Shown: positions 44,922 through 56,779, counted from the stretch's first letter. The stretch is DNA of 64,000 nt from Theocolax elegans (GCA_026168455.1 CM047428.1:41710769-41774768), one strand, 5' to 3'. Notes: a model not told the origin generated them from the sequence alone. Numbers and translations: made by a program.

Positions 44922-46784
44922 CTGTATAATACACGAATTACAAATCTAACTCTTAAATAACTAATATGTCAGCGATTATCTAAAGAAATTCCACAGATAA
45001 GTTTGAGCACAGTGCAGAAGACAATAAGAAAAGATAATAAGAGGGAAATGTAAGTGCATTCACAGCATTAAAAGAGCCACAATTAGTTAAATCACATAAG
45101 AAATACCGTACAGAAAATTGTAAAATCACTTACATATAATACTGCTAACCCATCTAACGCTAAATAAAATCACAAATTGCATAATGATATAGAAAGAATG
45201 TTTTATTAGAATAAATAATAAATAAATAATAGATAAATAGTTAAAATAATAAGAATAAATATCACAATGTTACCACAATAAAATAAATAATTTAGATTTA
45301 AAAAATAAAAATTATAGTTTAAATTTAAAACATTCAATCTATTTACATAGAAGATGAGTAGCATAAAACACTATACTAAATTATAACAAGCATCCAATGG
45401 CAATTAATAGCACTCTAACCATATAATTACATAAAAAAATACACTAAATTCACGCCGGAGAAGTACACTCACATGAGCATATAGTAAAACCACACAATAT
45501 ATTGCAACAAGCTACAAACTCATTCTGATTATCAAGAATATAAAAGCCAGTAAATAACATCGGTTTTACAATGTTAATTATGTAATGTAGTTACCATTAA
45601 ATAAACATTGACAATTAATAAAATTAAACACACATAAGCAATAACACTTGAAATGCGGACACCAATACGCAAGTGCCTATAACATACCACAAAGTATATA
45701 ATATATAACGCACCACTATGTACACTGTTTAGGGGCACACAATTAGGAGTGAGGTATACCACGCATGTACAAAATGTCTATATATACACTAAGATAAATT
45801 GTTTGGCATTACACACACACAAAGGTGTTGATTGAATAAAACATTAAGCATTTGGGTTAAAATAACACTCTCAAATAAACTATAACTGCCGATGTGGAAA
45901 TCTTGTATATATCACAAAATCAAAAAGAGGTGAAATAACAAATTGTCTTAAAATATATAATAAAACAAAATAAAATAATTTTACTTTCCTTTATTCTATT
46001 AAACTCAATTTATTTACAATTTGAAATTGTAAACAAATACCTATAGTACAGTGTTATTTTGTTTTAAAGTGCTGCATTGTTTTGTGAATGCGACTTTACA
46101 TGCATTCCATGTGAAAAAGCCCTAAACATTAGAGCGTAGTAAATGTAACAGTATTGAAACGAGTTTGAATCATTTATCATTATATTATTTATTACAAAAA
46201 AAGGAAAATAGAGTAATTACTTAAATACTTGCTACGAAAAGAGTAGTTTATAATTTATTTTTAGTTGGAAATTTATCTAAAAGGATAATCAAATGCTTAG
46301 CCGCAAAGCCAGCAAGTTTTTGTCCTTGTTTTGTATGTTGTAAATGTTTTTCAAATATATGTATATAAAAATAACATACAAGTCCAGCTAGTTTTTGCCC
46401 CTGTTCCATATGTTGTAAGAACTATCCAATTTTAATAAATTATAATAATAATACAAAAAATATTATTATAATTTTTTTAATTATTAAAGATTATTGAATA
46501 GTAACAATCTTTGTTTTTTCAATCTTGAAAACATTTTTTCTACCTTAAAAGATACATATTTTTTTATTTTCATATTTTATGGTGCTTATCTATTTTGATT
46601 ATTTATTTTAGTAAAATCAATATATAGTATGCTATATAAGTTGCAGTTTATATGTTAAAATATTTATTAGAAGCGTTAGATAAATAGTAATATGAATAAT
46701 AACTTTATCCGTTTAGAACTTTCAAACCACAAAATGCTTTAAATCTATCAAAATATACAAACATATATGTGTATATATATATAT
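44922..46784. other. AT-rich stretch without recognised genes
   Basis: Mostly A-rich sequence, part of which may be the LINE 5' UTR. Two diverged copies of a GTTTTTGTCCTTG-TATGTTGTAA segment lie at 46308-46343 and 46384-46420. I see no coding region. Confidence 0.5.
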
Positions 46785-47780
46785 GGGGTATTCCACGTGA
46801 AGTGGTCTGATCAAAATTTTAAAATGCACCAAATTTTGGGTACACTTTGCAAATGTTTTTCAGAATACAGAAAAAAATTTTTAGGTACTGGAATCTATTT
46901 GCTCAAAAGTTATTCTAACCTCAAAAAGTGAATTTTTCCATATTTTTTTCAACACCAGCTGGGTTTACCGCTATATAACTCAAAATCTATCAACTTTTAC
47001 TATAGAACATTATATGTAACATTCGTTGCTAATTATATCTAGAATTTATTCTTCTGGGTTAGAATTTCTAATCTCAAGGTCAATGTTACATAAACTACAT
47101 GTCAATATTCAACTTAAAAAAAGTGCAAGTGCGCCACCTTCGATTTTTTTATCCAAAAGTCAAAAAGAAAGCTTGGAGCAATACCTTTCAAATGGTCTGT
47201 AGCATTTTTATGGCCTCCAATTCTGTAAAAAGTTATGACAATTTAAAGAAAGACAAAAAATTCACAAAAATTAACATGGTAATTCCCATTTAAATTTTTA
47301 AAAAAATTTCGTGTTTCTTTAAATTATCATAACTTTTTACAGAATTGTAGGCCATAAAAATGCTACAGACCATTTGAAAGGTATTGCTCCAAGCTTTCTT
47401 TTAGACTTTTGGATGAAAAAATCAAAGGTGGCGCACTTGCACTTTTTTCAACTTGAATATTGACATGTAGTTTATGTAACATTGACCTTGAGATTAGAAA
47501 TTCTAACCCAGAAGAATAAATTCTAGATATAATTAGCAACGAATGTTACATATAATGTTCTATAGTAAAAGTTGATAGATTTTGAGTTATATAGCGGTAA
47601 ACCCAGCTGGTGTTGAAAAAAATATGGAAAAATTCACTTTTTGAGGTTAGAATAACTTTTGAGCAAATAGATTCCAGTACCTAAAAATTTTTTTCTGTAT
47701 TCTGAAAAACATTTGCAAAGTGTACCCAAAATTTGGTGCATTTTAAAATTTTGATCGGACCACTTCACGTGGAATACCCC
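46785..47780. mobile_element. 1.0-kb foldback element (near-perfect inverted repeat)
   Basis: The left arm, from GGGGTATTCCACGTGAAGTG (46785), is mirrored by the right arm ending CACTTCACGTGGAATACCCC (47780). The centre is near 47282 with a loop of only a few tens of bases. Arms of about 480 bp differ by a few bases (for example CTGATC against CGGACC near the ends). TATATA runs flank both ends, so a TA-rich target is likely. It has no coding capacity: a non-autonomous foldback/MITE-like element. Confidence 0.9.
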
Positions 47781-47817
47781 ATATATATATATGTTGAATT
47801 CTGAATTCTTAGACACG

Positions 47818-47880
47818 GCGGAGGCGGCGGCGGCGGCGAAATATTTATATATTATAGAGATATATATATATATATATATG
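47818..47880. repeat. GGC trinucleotide tract and AT dinucleotide tract
   Basis: A GGCGGAGGCGGCGGCGGCGG run is followed by TATATA repeats. These are two unlike microsatellites side by side. Confidence 0.9.
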
Positions 47881-48791
47881 GGTGGTTCTCTGTGACATCA
47901 AAGATGAAAAAAATAAATATTGCTATAACTGTGGGAATATATTTTAGAGGGATCCAGTAGTTCTCCTGAATTTTTTCAGATTTTTTCTGGGCCATTATTT
48001 TAAGTTACAGAGAGTCAAAGTTGACATTTTAGCACTTTTTTGCATTATATGCCCATTTTCATGAATTTTTAGCTCCCAGGGGATGCATTTTTCACTAAAA
48101 CATAACTATGACTTTTTTTGTAAAATTTTCCGAACTTTGCATTAAAAATACTTTTAAAGACATAAATGTATGCTGTCACACTCTTGTAAGCCATTTAAAC
48201 CTTAAATAGTGAAAATCAGCAATTCTGCTCAATGTATCACAGAAAAAGGGGGGTAAATGTAACGATAACGACTCATAGTCGTTGCTTAGCTTATAGCATT
48301 ATGTAGTAGGGGTAAAGGTGTCGGGTCTTTAAATCCGATATCTCGAAAAGCAGCGACCTTCTTCTGTGATGGCCTACCGAGCGTGCCCCATCTCATCCGA
48401 GGATCGACCGTGCGATCCCAATAGTTGGCCAGTATAGGGATTGGATATTTCACGAGCAACGTAAAATAAAGATACCGAATTATCGAGATAAGAGAGAGCC
48501 GTGGATATCTCTTCCCTGGGATGGAGTCGCGGAGGTCTTCGGTGAGAATGAGAAGTCGACCACGGAAATAAGGTAACGACGCAGAAGGAGCGCGACGAAT
48601 TATTTGTTCAATCTAAGGTAACCAACTACCTACGGGGATTTTATTAATTTAGTAATGTAAATTTGAACCAAAACGATTATTAATGTAAACTATTTATTGT
48701 GTAATCTTCTCAGAAAATATAAATAAATATAATGTATATGTATTAATTAGTATTGTATTTTATATAAGTATATTAAAAATAGAATATAAAT
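47881..48791. other. Unclassified non-coding sequence before the TTAA transposon
   Basis: The first half is AT-rich (GGGTGGTTCTCTGTGACATC onward). The second half (about 48250-48640) is GC-richer, begins TGTAACGATAACGACTC and resembles LTR or leader sequence, but I found no pair. No coding region is seen. Confidence 0.4.
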
Positions 48792-48795
48792 TTAA

Positions 48796-48813
48796 GGCCA
48801 GGTTCTCATTCTC
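48796..48813 (+). repeat. Left terminal inverted repeat
   Basis: The sequence is GGCCAGGTTCTCATTCTC, next to TTAA. It matches the complement of 51530-51547. Confidence 0.92.
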
Positions 48814-49294
48814 GGGGTCGAAAAAATCCATTTTTTTTTTTGCTTAAAAGTCATCCTTATGGTGTGCAGAATATGTGACCGAAACGATTTTTCGAGATCG
48901 AATGTATTTTTCGAGTTACAGCTCGTTTCGTGGCCGTGGTCTGTTGGCCGAAAAGCAGGTAATAAACGCGCGCTCGAACCGTCTTGGTAGGGAGACCTTT
49001 ATTCATACCTGGCTTTCAAATATACAATAGGCAGCAAGTTTGTGACCCTCCGATCGAATTACAACTTTCTGAATCTATTGTAAACACGTGTCTACGCAGG
49101 TATACCTCTGTATATCTGTGCAGACACGTATTCTCAGTAGAGTGATCGTTCTTCTTGCAACAACGTCGTCTCTTATGCGTTGATATCGTGTCAAAAATAA
49201 AAGTGCCGGAAAAATGCCGAATACGCGTAAATCAGTGTGAAATAAACGTCCTAATCACCCGCGGAAAAAGAGATTCAGTTACGATGCTGAAAAA

Positions 49295-50938
49295 ATGGAA
49301 AGCGAAAGAGATTTCGTAAGCACTTCTGCCAAGAAATTGAAAGATAAACGATACGATGATATCGAAATCGACGTTACGCGTAATAATGTTATTCTCGATT
49401 TTATAAGTGTTTTTTCATTTTTATCACAGTGTCTGAAATGTAAAGAATGTGACGGTGATATAGTATTTACTCGCTCCTGTGAACGTGGACTTGGTTTCAA
49501 ACTAATCATAAAGTGTAAGTGCAAAAGTGAACGTAGCGTGTCTTCGAGTCCGGTTGTGAATACCGCATACGAAATAAATCGCAGATTGATGTTTGTGATG
49601 CGCATGTTGGGACTCGGACTACAATCGATAAACATTTTCTGCTCACTAATGGAACTATGTGCCGGCTTTTCAAACAACGCTTATTATCCATTTCTTGATA
49701 ATCTGTTGAACGTTGCGAAGAATACGTTTGAAATTGTTCAGCGCAAAGCTGTTGCTGAAGAAAAGATGAAAAATGTGGAAGCAGGAAACGAAGAAACGCA
49801 TTTGAGCGTATCTGGCGATGGATCATGGAAAAAGCGAGGATTTTCATCGTTATTTGGTGTCGCGATTTTGATCGGGAAGTACACGCACAAAGTTTTAGAT
49901 TTTTCGGTGAAATCATCTTTTTGTCAAAGTTGCACTAATTGGGCATCTAAAAAAAACACTGTGGAATATGATGATTGGTATGAATCTCACCAAAGTACCT
50001 GCAGCATAAATCATAAAGGAAGTGCTGGTGGAATGGAAGTGGAATCGATGAAGCAAATGTTTTGTCGTTCTCACTTGTTGGGCGTAAAATATGCCAAGTA
50101 CATCGACGACGGAGATACGAAAACTTTTAAAGCTCTCCTTGAATGCAAGCCGTACGATGACCTCGAACTTGAAAAGAAAGAATGCGTAGGTCATGTCCAA
50201 AAGCGAATGGGTAAACGACTACGTGATGCCAAGAAAAATCATAAAGGAATCGGAGGCAAAGGTGCAGGGAAGCTGACCGATAAAATTATCAAAGATCTGA
50301 CTTTATATTTTGGCCTTGCGATAAGAAGACACCCTGATTCGGCCGAAGAAATGAAAAAGGCTGTGTGGGCAACATTTTACCACAAATGTTCCACCGATGA
50401 ACATCCAAGGCACGAGTACTGTCCGTCAGGAGAAAGTAGCTGGTGTAAATGGCGCATCGAAGAAGTAGAGGGTAAACTCGCCAGTTTTCACCACCCACCT
50501 GCCCTTACCGAGGAAGTTCAGAAAGTAATTAAACCTGTATATGAGGCTCTTACCAACGACGATTTATTACAAAGATGTACCGGTGGAAATACACAAAATG
50601 ACAACGAGTGTTTTAATTCTTGCGTGTGGAAACTGGCACCTAAACACCTTTATTGCGGTGCGAAAACCGTTGAAATAGCAGCAAATATAGCTGCAGGCAT
50701 GTTCAACGAAGGCTATTCATCTGTATTAAAAATTATGAACATGCTAGGAATTGGAGTCGGGCTAAACAGCAAAAATTTCGCCGAGAAAATGGACGAAAAG
50801 CGCATCACGGCAGCAGAGAAAACTTTGGCAGAGATTGCTAAAAGGGCCAGGGTGGAGAAATTGTCAGCCCAAATACAACAACAACAAATATTTGAAGAAG
50901 AAGAAGGCATCTTGTATGGTGCTGGAATCGCTGACTGA
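49295..50938 (+). CDS. DDE-type transposase of the TTAA element (Mutator-like domain protein)
   Basis: This 547-codon uninterrupted frame would cut and paste the element. Blocks visible in order are zinc-type cysteines (C46, C49, C52, C62, C74, C76), SGDGSWKKRGFSS (D175), FCQSCTNW, YIDDGDTKTF (D271/D272/D274), CVGHVQKRMGKRLRD (C297, H300), YCPSGESSWCKW and NDNECFNSCVWKLAPK (E438). D175, an Asp of the second block and E438 fit a DDE catalytic triad; the CxxH is typical of MULE-like folds. The C-terminus is a charged coiled-coil-like tail with poly-Gln. An in-frame upstream ATG at 49214 is followed by a TGA at 49238-49240, and the basic stretch NKRPNHPRKKRF lies between that stop and the ATG used here, so the original N-terminus was probably 27 codons longer. 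It is otherwise intact. Confidence 0.88.
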   Translation: MESERDFVSTSAKKLKDKRYDDIEIDVTRNNVILDFISVFSFLSQCLKCKECDGDIVFTRSCERGLGFKLIIKCKCKSERSVSSSPVVNTAYEINRRLMFVMRMLGLGLQSINIFCSLMELCAGFSNNAYYPFLDNLLNVAKNTFEIVQRKAVAEEKMKNVEAGNEETHLSVSGDGSWKKRGFSSLFGVAILIGKYTHKVLDFSVKSSFCQSCTNWASKKNTVEYDDWYESHQSTCSINHKGSAGGMEVESMKQMFCRSHLLGVKYAKYIDDGDTKTFKALLECKPYDDLELEKKECVGHVQKRMGKRLRDAKKNHKGIGGKGAGKLTDKIIKDLTLYFGLAIRRHPDSAEEMKKAVWATFYHKCSTDEHPRHEYCPSGESSWCKWRIEEVEGKLASFHHPPALTEEVQKVIKPVYEALTNDDLLQRCTGGNTQNDNECFNSCVWKLAPKHLYCGAKTVEIAANIAAGMFNEGYSSVLKIMNMLGIGVGLNSKNFAEKMDEKRITAAEKTLAEIAKRARVEKLSAQIQQQQIFEEEEGILYGAGIAD

Positions 50939-51529
50939 GGGTAAATTGTCAAAAAACAAAAATTAAATACGATTTTTCAGTACGTAAAACTTCAAACGCG
51001 TTTTTCTCGAAACGGTGTTTTTCGGCGCGCGGGCGGCTCTACAGTTTCGACGAGTGAACCGATTTTAATGCATGACGGCTCAAAAGAAAGCTAATTAAAT
51101 TTAGGGGGCCTTCACGACGAGTTTTTTTTGAAAAAATTAATTTCGAATATTTTTTAATGGACATTGAAGAGTAAAAAAATGGGGTAAAAATGGAGTTTTT
51201 TTTTTCAAACAGCCTCCATTTTTTTTAAAGGCCTTTTTTAAAAATCGGAAACCGATAAGGCCCCCAAAATTTCATCTATTTTAAGAATTTTTTTGGTTTT
51301 TTGGTTTCAGATCAAACCATGAGGCTGGGGACGCGCCCGCGTACACTCGTGCATTTTCCGTGCTGCTGCACGGCAACCGCCCTGGAGCAGCCATTTTGAA
51401 ATTTTTTGTTTTGAAAAAATATAAAAATGTTCTTCTTTAATATACAAATAAAACCTATAAAAAGTTTTCCCGGCATTACTTTATTTTATACAAAAAAAAA
51501 TTCCTGAAATTTAGGCATTTTTGGGGCCT

Positions 51530-51547
51530 GAGAATGAGAACCTGGCC
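51530..51547 (-). repeat. Right terminal inverted repeat
   Basis: This is the inverted match of the left end and is followed by TTAA at 51548-51551. Confidence 0.92.
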
Positions 51548-51551
51548 TTAA

Positions 51552-52367
51552 TAAGGTAAACGTGCAAATTATTGCGTTGTTTAAGAAAAAGAAGTTGGTA
51601 GGCCTGATTAAGACATAGCAATGTGGCATTATCTCGCAGCTATTAGGCATTATTTTTTCCCTACAAAACAAAAAAAATATGATCTCAATACGATGAAAAT
51701 TGACCGAGCTACAAGCATTTAAAAAATGGCAATTTTTCTGTAAAAAATCTTGTTGCGATAATTTTGATGCGGAGTGTATCTTTTGCTTTTTCTGTCTTGT
51801 AAACTCGTAACTTATAGTTCATTATAACATGAAACAATTATGTTTTGACTTTTAATACTAGTAACGACAGAGGGATTTTATTTAGTTTCTAATTCTAATC
51901 TTACAGTTCAGTATAAAGATTTTAAATTAAGATAATTTCTAAAGTCATATTTAAAGCTACGAGTAAAAAAAAGCAAATAGGGATACAGGATGTGAAAATA
52001 GTTTCTAAACATAAACAAATAGACATAATATGAAAAATCAGTATATAATGTTAGTAGTTAAATATTAATAAACATTTATACTTAAAGTTAATAAGAATTG
52101 ACTGCCACATCGATTTCGAACAAAACTGAATATAAAAAAAAAATTCAGTTCACATTTCAGAAAATATTTAATTTTCAATGCATTATCTTTCTTGGTAAAA
52201 TAATCTTTTTGATGTAAAATAATAATCGAATTCATTCATTTTTATGAGAATTACATAATTTTTTAATGACTTTCAAAAATATTTCTGATTTATGATAGAC
52301 ACAAACAACTATTTAAAAATCACTTTTTTTTATTAGTCCGTAATATGTCGAATGTCTTATATCTTAA
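51552..52367. other. AT-rich stretch without recognised features
   Basis: No gene, repeat or RNA was recognised. A TTTTTCATTTTAG just before the next reading frame looks like a 3' splice site. Confidence 0.5.
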
Positions 52368-53129
52368 ATGTTTTTCATTTTAGCTTTTACTTCAAACATG
52401 GATGCATTTGATGCAACTGGCCAATGTTGCTACTGCTTCAAGCGAAATCTCAGTAAATTATCAGCTCAGATTAAAGTTATTAATTCAGCTAGCGAAGTCA
52501 AAGCCGTTTGTGAGCAGTTAAATACAAATAATGTTAATATTGGATTTAAACTTTGTGATAAATGTAGAAGACTTTTTTTTTTTGGCACACGCACATCTGC
52601 AGCTGAATTAGTACCTTCCACCAGTAATAATAGTCAACTAATGAGTTCTCAATCAAGTTCCGAAATAGCCAGCCCTCAGAGTTCTGGAAGCGTTTTTGAT
52701 GTAGCACTAAAACCAAGTAAACGAGAAAAACCTACCGTTGAGTTGCCTCTCGATAGAACTTTTATTTCTCATATAGCATGTTGTGTTTGTAGAAACAAAA
52801 CTAACTTGACTTTTGTACCATTGACTGCAAGACAACAGTGCTTTAAAGAAATGAAAATCTTTATTCCAAATAATAATCGAGTTTGTTCGGAGCATTTAAT
52901 AAAAAAACGATTTTTTTATGATGACCTGAAACGAATAGAGGTATACAGTCACACGAGTTTTTTAACCATAGATGAAATAGAAACATTTGTAGTTAAAATA
53001 ACATCAGCGCTTAGCGAAAAACAATTATTCTCCTTTACTGGTCTTTCAAATGGTCAATTACAAGAACTAAGAAAATTATTAGTTTCCATGAGAACATCTC
53101 ATTGCGAACTGGATCATCGAATAATTTAA
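52368..53129 (+). pseudogene. Truncated zinc-binding transposase-like protein
   Basis: The likely start is the second Met (52398, MDAFDATGQCCYC). Cysteine pairs occur in QCCYCFKRN and CDKCRRLFF. After a Ser-rich linker there is a second module: CCVCRNKTNLTFVPL, FIPNNNRVCSEHLIKKRFF, and then FTGLSNGQLQELRKLLVSMRTS. This resembles the N-terminal part of insect and cnidarian DDE_Tnp_4-type transposases, where CxxC...CxxH precedes a helical segment and the catalytic domain. The similarity stops after SMRTS, and a stop follows, so the DDE domain is missing. The frame may be an exon preceded by an intron (TTTCATTTTAG upstream). The family is inferred from recall. Confidence 0.5.
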
Positions 53130-53295
53130 TTTCACCCATCTTCCAAATAGAAAATTTGAAGTACCTAAATAGATACCAGTCCCAATAATAGAATTGTACA
53201 AATGCGAAATAGCTCGAGATTGGACGACTACAAACGCAAAGGAGAACAACGACGTCAGCGAGTGCGAAATATAAGGCGCAAGCATCAGACGATTA

Positions 53296-53565
53296 ATGAA
53301 TACACAATCAAAATCCGAAACTCACACCGTGGTACGTGACCTCAACGAAATGCTGACGCGCGACACCGCCCGAAGAGACGAACGCGTCAAGACGATTTTA
53401 AAGTTAGCCGATTTAGACGGAGCTAATAAAGAAGAAGTGTACCACATAAAAGAAATTGTAAGCGAATTCGCAGGTGCATTCGCACTCAAGGGGAACCCCT
53501 TCCCCAACTCATCTTCTGACACACAAAATAAAACTGGCCTCAGAAAGACCAATAAAAGCCAATAG
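53296..53565 (+). pseudogene. Gypsy pol linker region
   Basis: This piece includes RDERVKTILKLADLDG and EIVSEFAGAFALKG, matching the segment between protease and RT in Ty3/gypsy pol (the R-x-x-x-ILxLLRLDHL...IxxExxDIFxLPG pattern). The RT continues in another frame from about 53550, so a frameshift lies near 53520. Confidence 0.6.
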
Positions 53566-55090
53566 GTACAGATACCCGCCAGCATTAAGAGAACAGATGG
53601 AGAAAGAAGTACAGAAGCTCATTGATCAAGATATAGTCGAACCATCCACAGCAGATTATTCGTCACCGATTTGGATAGTCCCCAAGAAATCGGACGTACC
53701 AGAAAACAAGAAATGGCGCTTAGTAACAGATTTTAGACAACTGAACGAAGCAACCATCGGGAGCTGTCACCCATTGCCGTTTACCAGCGACATACTAAAA
53801 AGCCTGGCATCACCTAATTTTATCACGGTTATAGACCTCTAAAGCGGGTATTATCAGGTGAAAATTGATCCTGAGTCAGAAAAATACACCGCATTTTATG
53901 CTCCACTCGGAAATCACACCCAACAGCACTTACAGTACAAAAGAATGGCCATGGGACTACGAGACGCATCAGCGACGTTCGCGAGAGCAATATCCCTCGC
54001 AATGGCTGGATTTCAAGGTTGCGAAGTTCAAATATACCTAGACGACCTGACGATATATGCGCACACACTAGAACGACTACGAAGAGTACTAAGAAAAATC
54101 ATAGACGCGAATCTAACGATAGAACCCAAAAAATGGCAATTCCTGAAAAGCGAAGCAAGCGTGTTAGGGCACATCGTGGGTAGCGGCACTATACGAACAG
54201 ATCCCAAGAAACTAACAGCCGTTTGCAATTATCCAACACCTACTAACCTAAAGAAAGTAAAACAGTTCCTAGGATTTGTAGGATATTACAGACGGTTCGT
54301 GAAAAATTTCGCAAAAATAGCACAACCACTATCGAAATTAGTCCGAAAAGACGAGCCATTCCGATGGGAAAAGGAACAAAACACGGCATTCGACACTCTA
54401 AAGAAAGCGCTTTGCAATGACCCAATTTTAACCGCTTCCGACATTACTCAACCGTTCATAGTGACCACGGACGCCTCGGATTATGCAATCGGAGCGATAA
54501 TGAGTCAAGGAGAAATACGAAAAGACCGACTTTGCGCTTATGCTTCCAGATGCTTACACGGCAGCGAATCACGTTACTCCACATACGATAAAGAATTGTT
54601 AGCCGTGGTATTCGCCAAAGACCAATTTTCGCACTACCTATTTAATAAAACATTCACGTTAATAACAGATCATGAACTACTCAAACACTACCATACAACA
54701 AAGAAACCAGATTTAAGATTTAATCGACTCAAGGCAGCATTGGAAGGATACAGGTTTGACGTAGTATATAGACCAGGAGAACAAAACAACACTGCAGATG
54801 CACTCTCACGTAATCCAGTCATAAAGAAAGGAGATATAAATCCAGAACTACCTCGAGCTCAATTATACGAACTCGCCGAGAAACAAGAGAACGTAAAGAT
54901 CACTCATACCGACCAACACCAGCAAGCAAAAATCTTAAAAATAGAACTACGCACAAGGAATACTAAACGCCCGAGATCAGGAACCGACAGCTCCAACAAT
55001 GAAAGCAAATACATGAAACAAATGTATGACGATTCAATCGTGTACCGAAAAGTTGTGCATAGCCCTAGAGACCGCTCGCCCCGGCGATAG
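53474..55090 (+). pseudogene. Gypsy reverse transcriptase and RNase H
   Basis: RT blocks are YRYPPALREQMEKEVQKL, PSTADYSSPIWIVPKK, WRLVTDFRQLNEATIG and SPNFITVIDL. A TAA at 53840-53842 then stops the frame in the middle of the DLxSGYxQ block. Translation is open again to 55090: GLRDASATFARA, QIYLDDLTIYA (YLDD at 54035-54046, catalytic Asp pair) and LGHIVGSGTIRTDP, followed by the connection domain. RNase H follows with TTDASDYAIGAIMSQG, YSTYDKELLAVVFA and TDHELLKHYH, then YRPGEQNNTADALSR. The stop is a single-base change in an otherwise well-kept frame. It cannot make a full pol. Confidence 0.88.
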
Positions 55091-56284
55091 CGCATTTCGT
55101 ATACAATGGCTCACCCAACTACCGCGCAAAACCAATACTTACAGAATAGACTACGAGGATAGGTGTCTATTCGATTGTGTTCTAACCAACGTCAACCTGA
55201 AATCAAAAGCCAACGGCAGGTTTACGAGAACGTGCAAGAATTGAATCGGTCTTCGCCCGTTTACTAACAGCGGAGCGCCAAGCTGAGAAGGAATCTCACT
55301 TGAATTACAATTTGGAGGAGCCGATACTCAGTCAAGGGAAGCACAACGTAAAAGTAAACAATATCCCAGAAGGAGAAAGTCTAAACCGAGGAGTCCAAGC
55401 CGCAAGCACACCCCAAACGAGCGAAACACAGAAAAACACAAAATCACAAACACCATCGTCATCACCAATTAACAAAGAGGAACCATCTGTCACGGACGAC
55501 ATGGATTCCATTAACGTGCTACCAATTATTACACATTCTTGGCAGTCAACTGGGATGGAGAAACTAAACCCAATAGAACATTTAAACACCAATGAGGCCA
55601 ACAGAACTCATGAGCCGGCAATACCCAACGCTCGCAAAACACTATCTTAATTAATAACTGAGATACACTCAAGGTTTATAGCAGAAGTAAAAAGTAACGA
55701 GAGCGAAGGCCGAAAACGTATTCGAATAAATATATACAAAGTAGACGTGGACGACGCTAAACCCGAACTAGAAGCCGAAGAGATAATATGTAAATAAATA
55801 CAAAAAAACTACTATCATATAATACCGAGCCCGCAACTACCCATCACCCCTGTAGAACCGAAAGGAATCGCATCGAGACCCATCACGCCCACTAAGGATG
55901 ACTCGATGGTATCAAGAGAAGCGAAAAACACATCGGAATTAGCGCCCGCCCAAAGATCACTCGCAGCATCCATAACCCAAAACTGACAACAGTATAACCA
56001 AAATCGTGCCAGCACCAAGTATAATAGAACAGGAACAAATGGAGAACTATATCGGTTTGCAGCTATACACAGAAAATAACGAGTGCGCTACGCCTTCCAC
56101 TAGATTACGATTTTGCAAGGTCGTAGCAACCGAGCCCCCCCCCCCCCCGGCAATTGTTTGTTCAATTTATTGATAAGTGCGGCAAACCTAGCAATAGGTC
56201 CTCTCGAATTAAGAAGTAAGAAGTAAGCTAGTAAACTCCGAAGCACTTCAGGATTGCGGATCACCGGTAGTAATAACGCGTATT
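55091..56284 (+). other. Region of the gypsy element lacking an integrase core
   Basis: A gypsy pol should continue with HHCC zinc finger and DDE core here, but I see neither. Short open frames (55026-55244 with DRCLFDCVLTN; 55300-55650, Ser/Thr/Asn-rich) match nothing that I know. A C14 run lies at 56135-56148. It looks like a deletion and replacement. Confidence 0.45.
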
Positions 56285-56779
56285 TTGTTATCTCAAAATG
56301 ACTACGGAACACTGGATTGCATTTACATCTTTACGTGCGAATTGAACTTAAACGTATGTTTACACTTCCAAATACCCAATAGAATCATTTACTGTCATTT
56401 CCAAACGGCCCCATCAGCACAAATCCATTTACACCTCTCCGACAACCATTTCTCACCCTACGAAGAGATCAACGAAAAAGACCAAGCATATACAGGAACC
56501 GAAACCAAATCGGAGAATAGCGATAACGACTCCGAGGAATCGGGAATCGACGCATTAGCAGAAAGCAGCGATACGAATCAACATCATTCTAACTATTACT
56601 ATGATAAAAAACTGAATGTACAGCACTTTAGGGAAGGAGAAATTATACGTTTTGTAAAAGACCCCCCAATAGGCAAATTATACACGGAATACGAGGGACC
56701 TTACGAGATCATAAAGATAAATATAAAACGCGAAACGTTACGATACAAAACGGATCCGTCATCAAAACCGTGCACATGA
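56285..56779 (+). pseudogene. Gypsy integrase C-terminal segment
   Basis: The distal part reads HFREGEIIRFVKDPPIGKLY, then EYEGPYEIIKI. This matches the SH3-like integrase C-terminal block (F-x-x-GDxV-...-K...-Y-GPY-I). A frameshift near 56760 moves the expected VHMNKIKR ending to another frame. The N-terminal half of the frame is acidic and of unknown nature (EKDQAYTGTETKSEN). Confidence 0.65.

Larger units (their letters stand above)
48796..51547 (+). mobile_element. TTAA-bounded DNA transposon (Kolobok/Mutator-like), 2752 bp
   Basis: The ends are an 18-bp perfect terminal inverted repeat, GGCCAGGTTCTCATTCTC, directly flanked on both sides by TTAA (48792-48795 and 51548-51551). A TTAA duplication is characteristic of Kolobok and piggyBac elements; the transposase is not piggyBac-like. 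The element holds one long transposase frame and non-coding flanks of about 0.5 and 0.6 kb. Perfect ends and one nearly intact gene suggest recent insertion. The superfamily is inferred from TTAA plus the transposase type. Confidence 0.85.
53296..56779 (+). mobile_element. Rearranged Ty3/gypsy retrotransposon body
   Basis: It has a pol linker, RT and RNase H (53296-55090), then about 1.5 kb with no integrase core, then an integrase C-terminal segment (about 56606-56779). No LTRs or gag were recognised. It interrupts, or lies just after, the truncated transposase fragment. Codon use is GC-richer and CG-rich compared with neighbouring AT-rich DNA. Confidence 0.78.

Noticed and set aside
55300..55650. 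Possible gypsy env or accessory protein
   Set aside because: Ser/Asn/Thr-rich with no signal peptide, membrane segment or known motif; it is left as unclassified.
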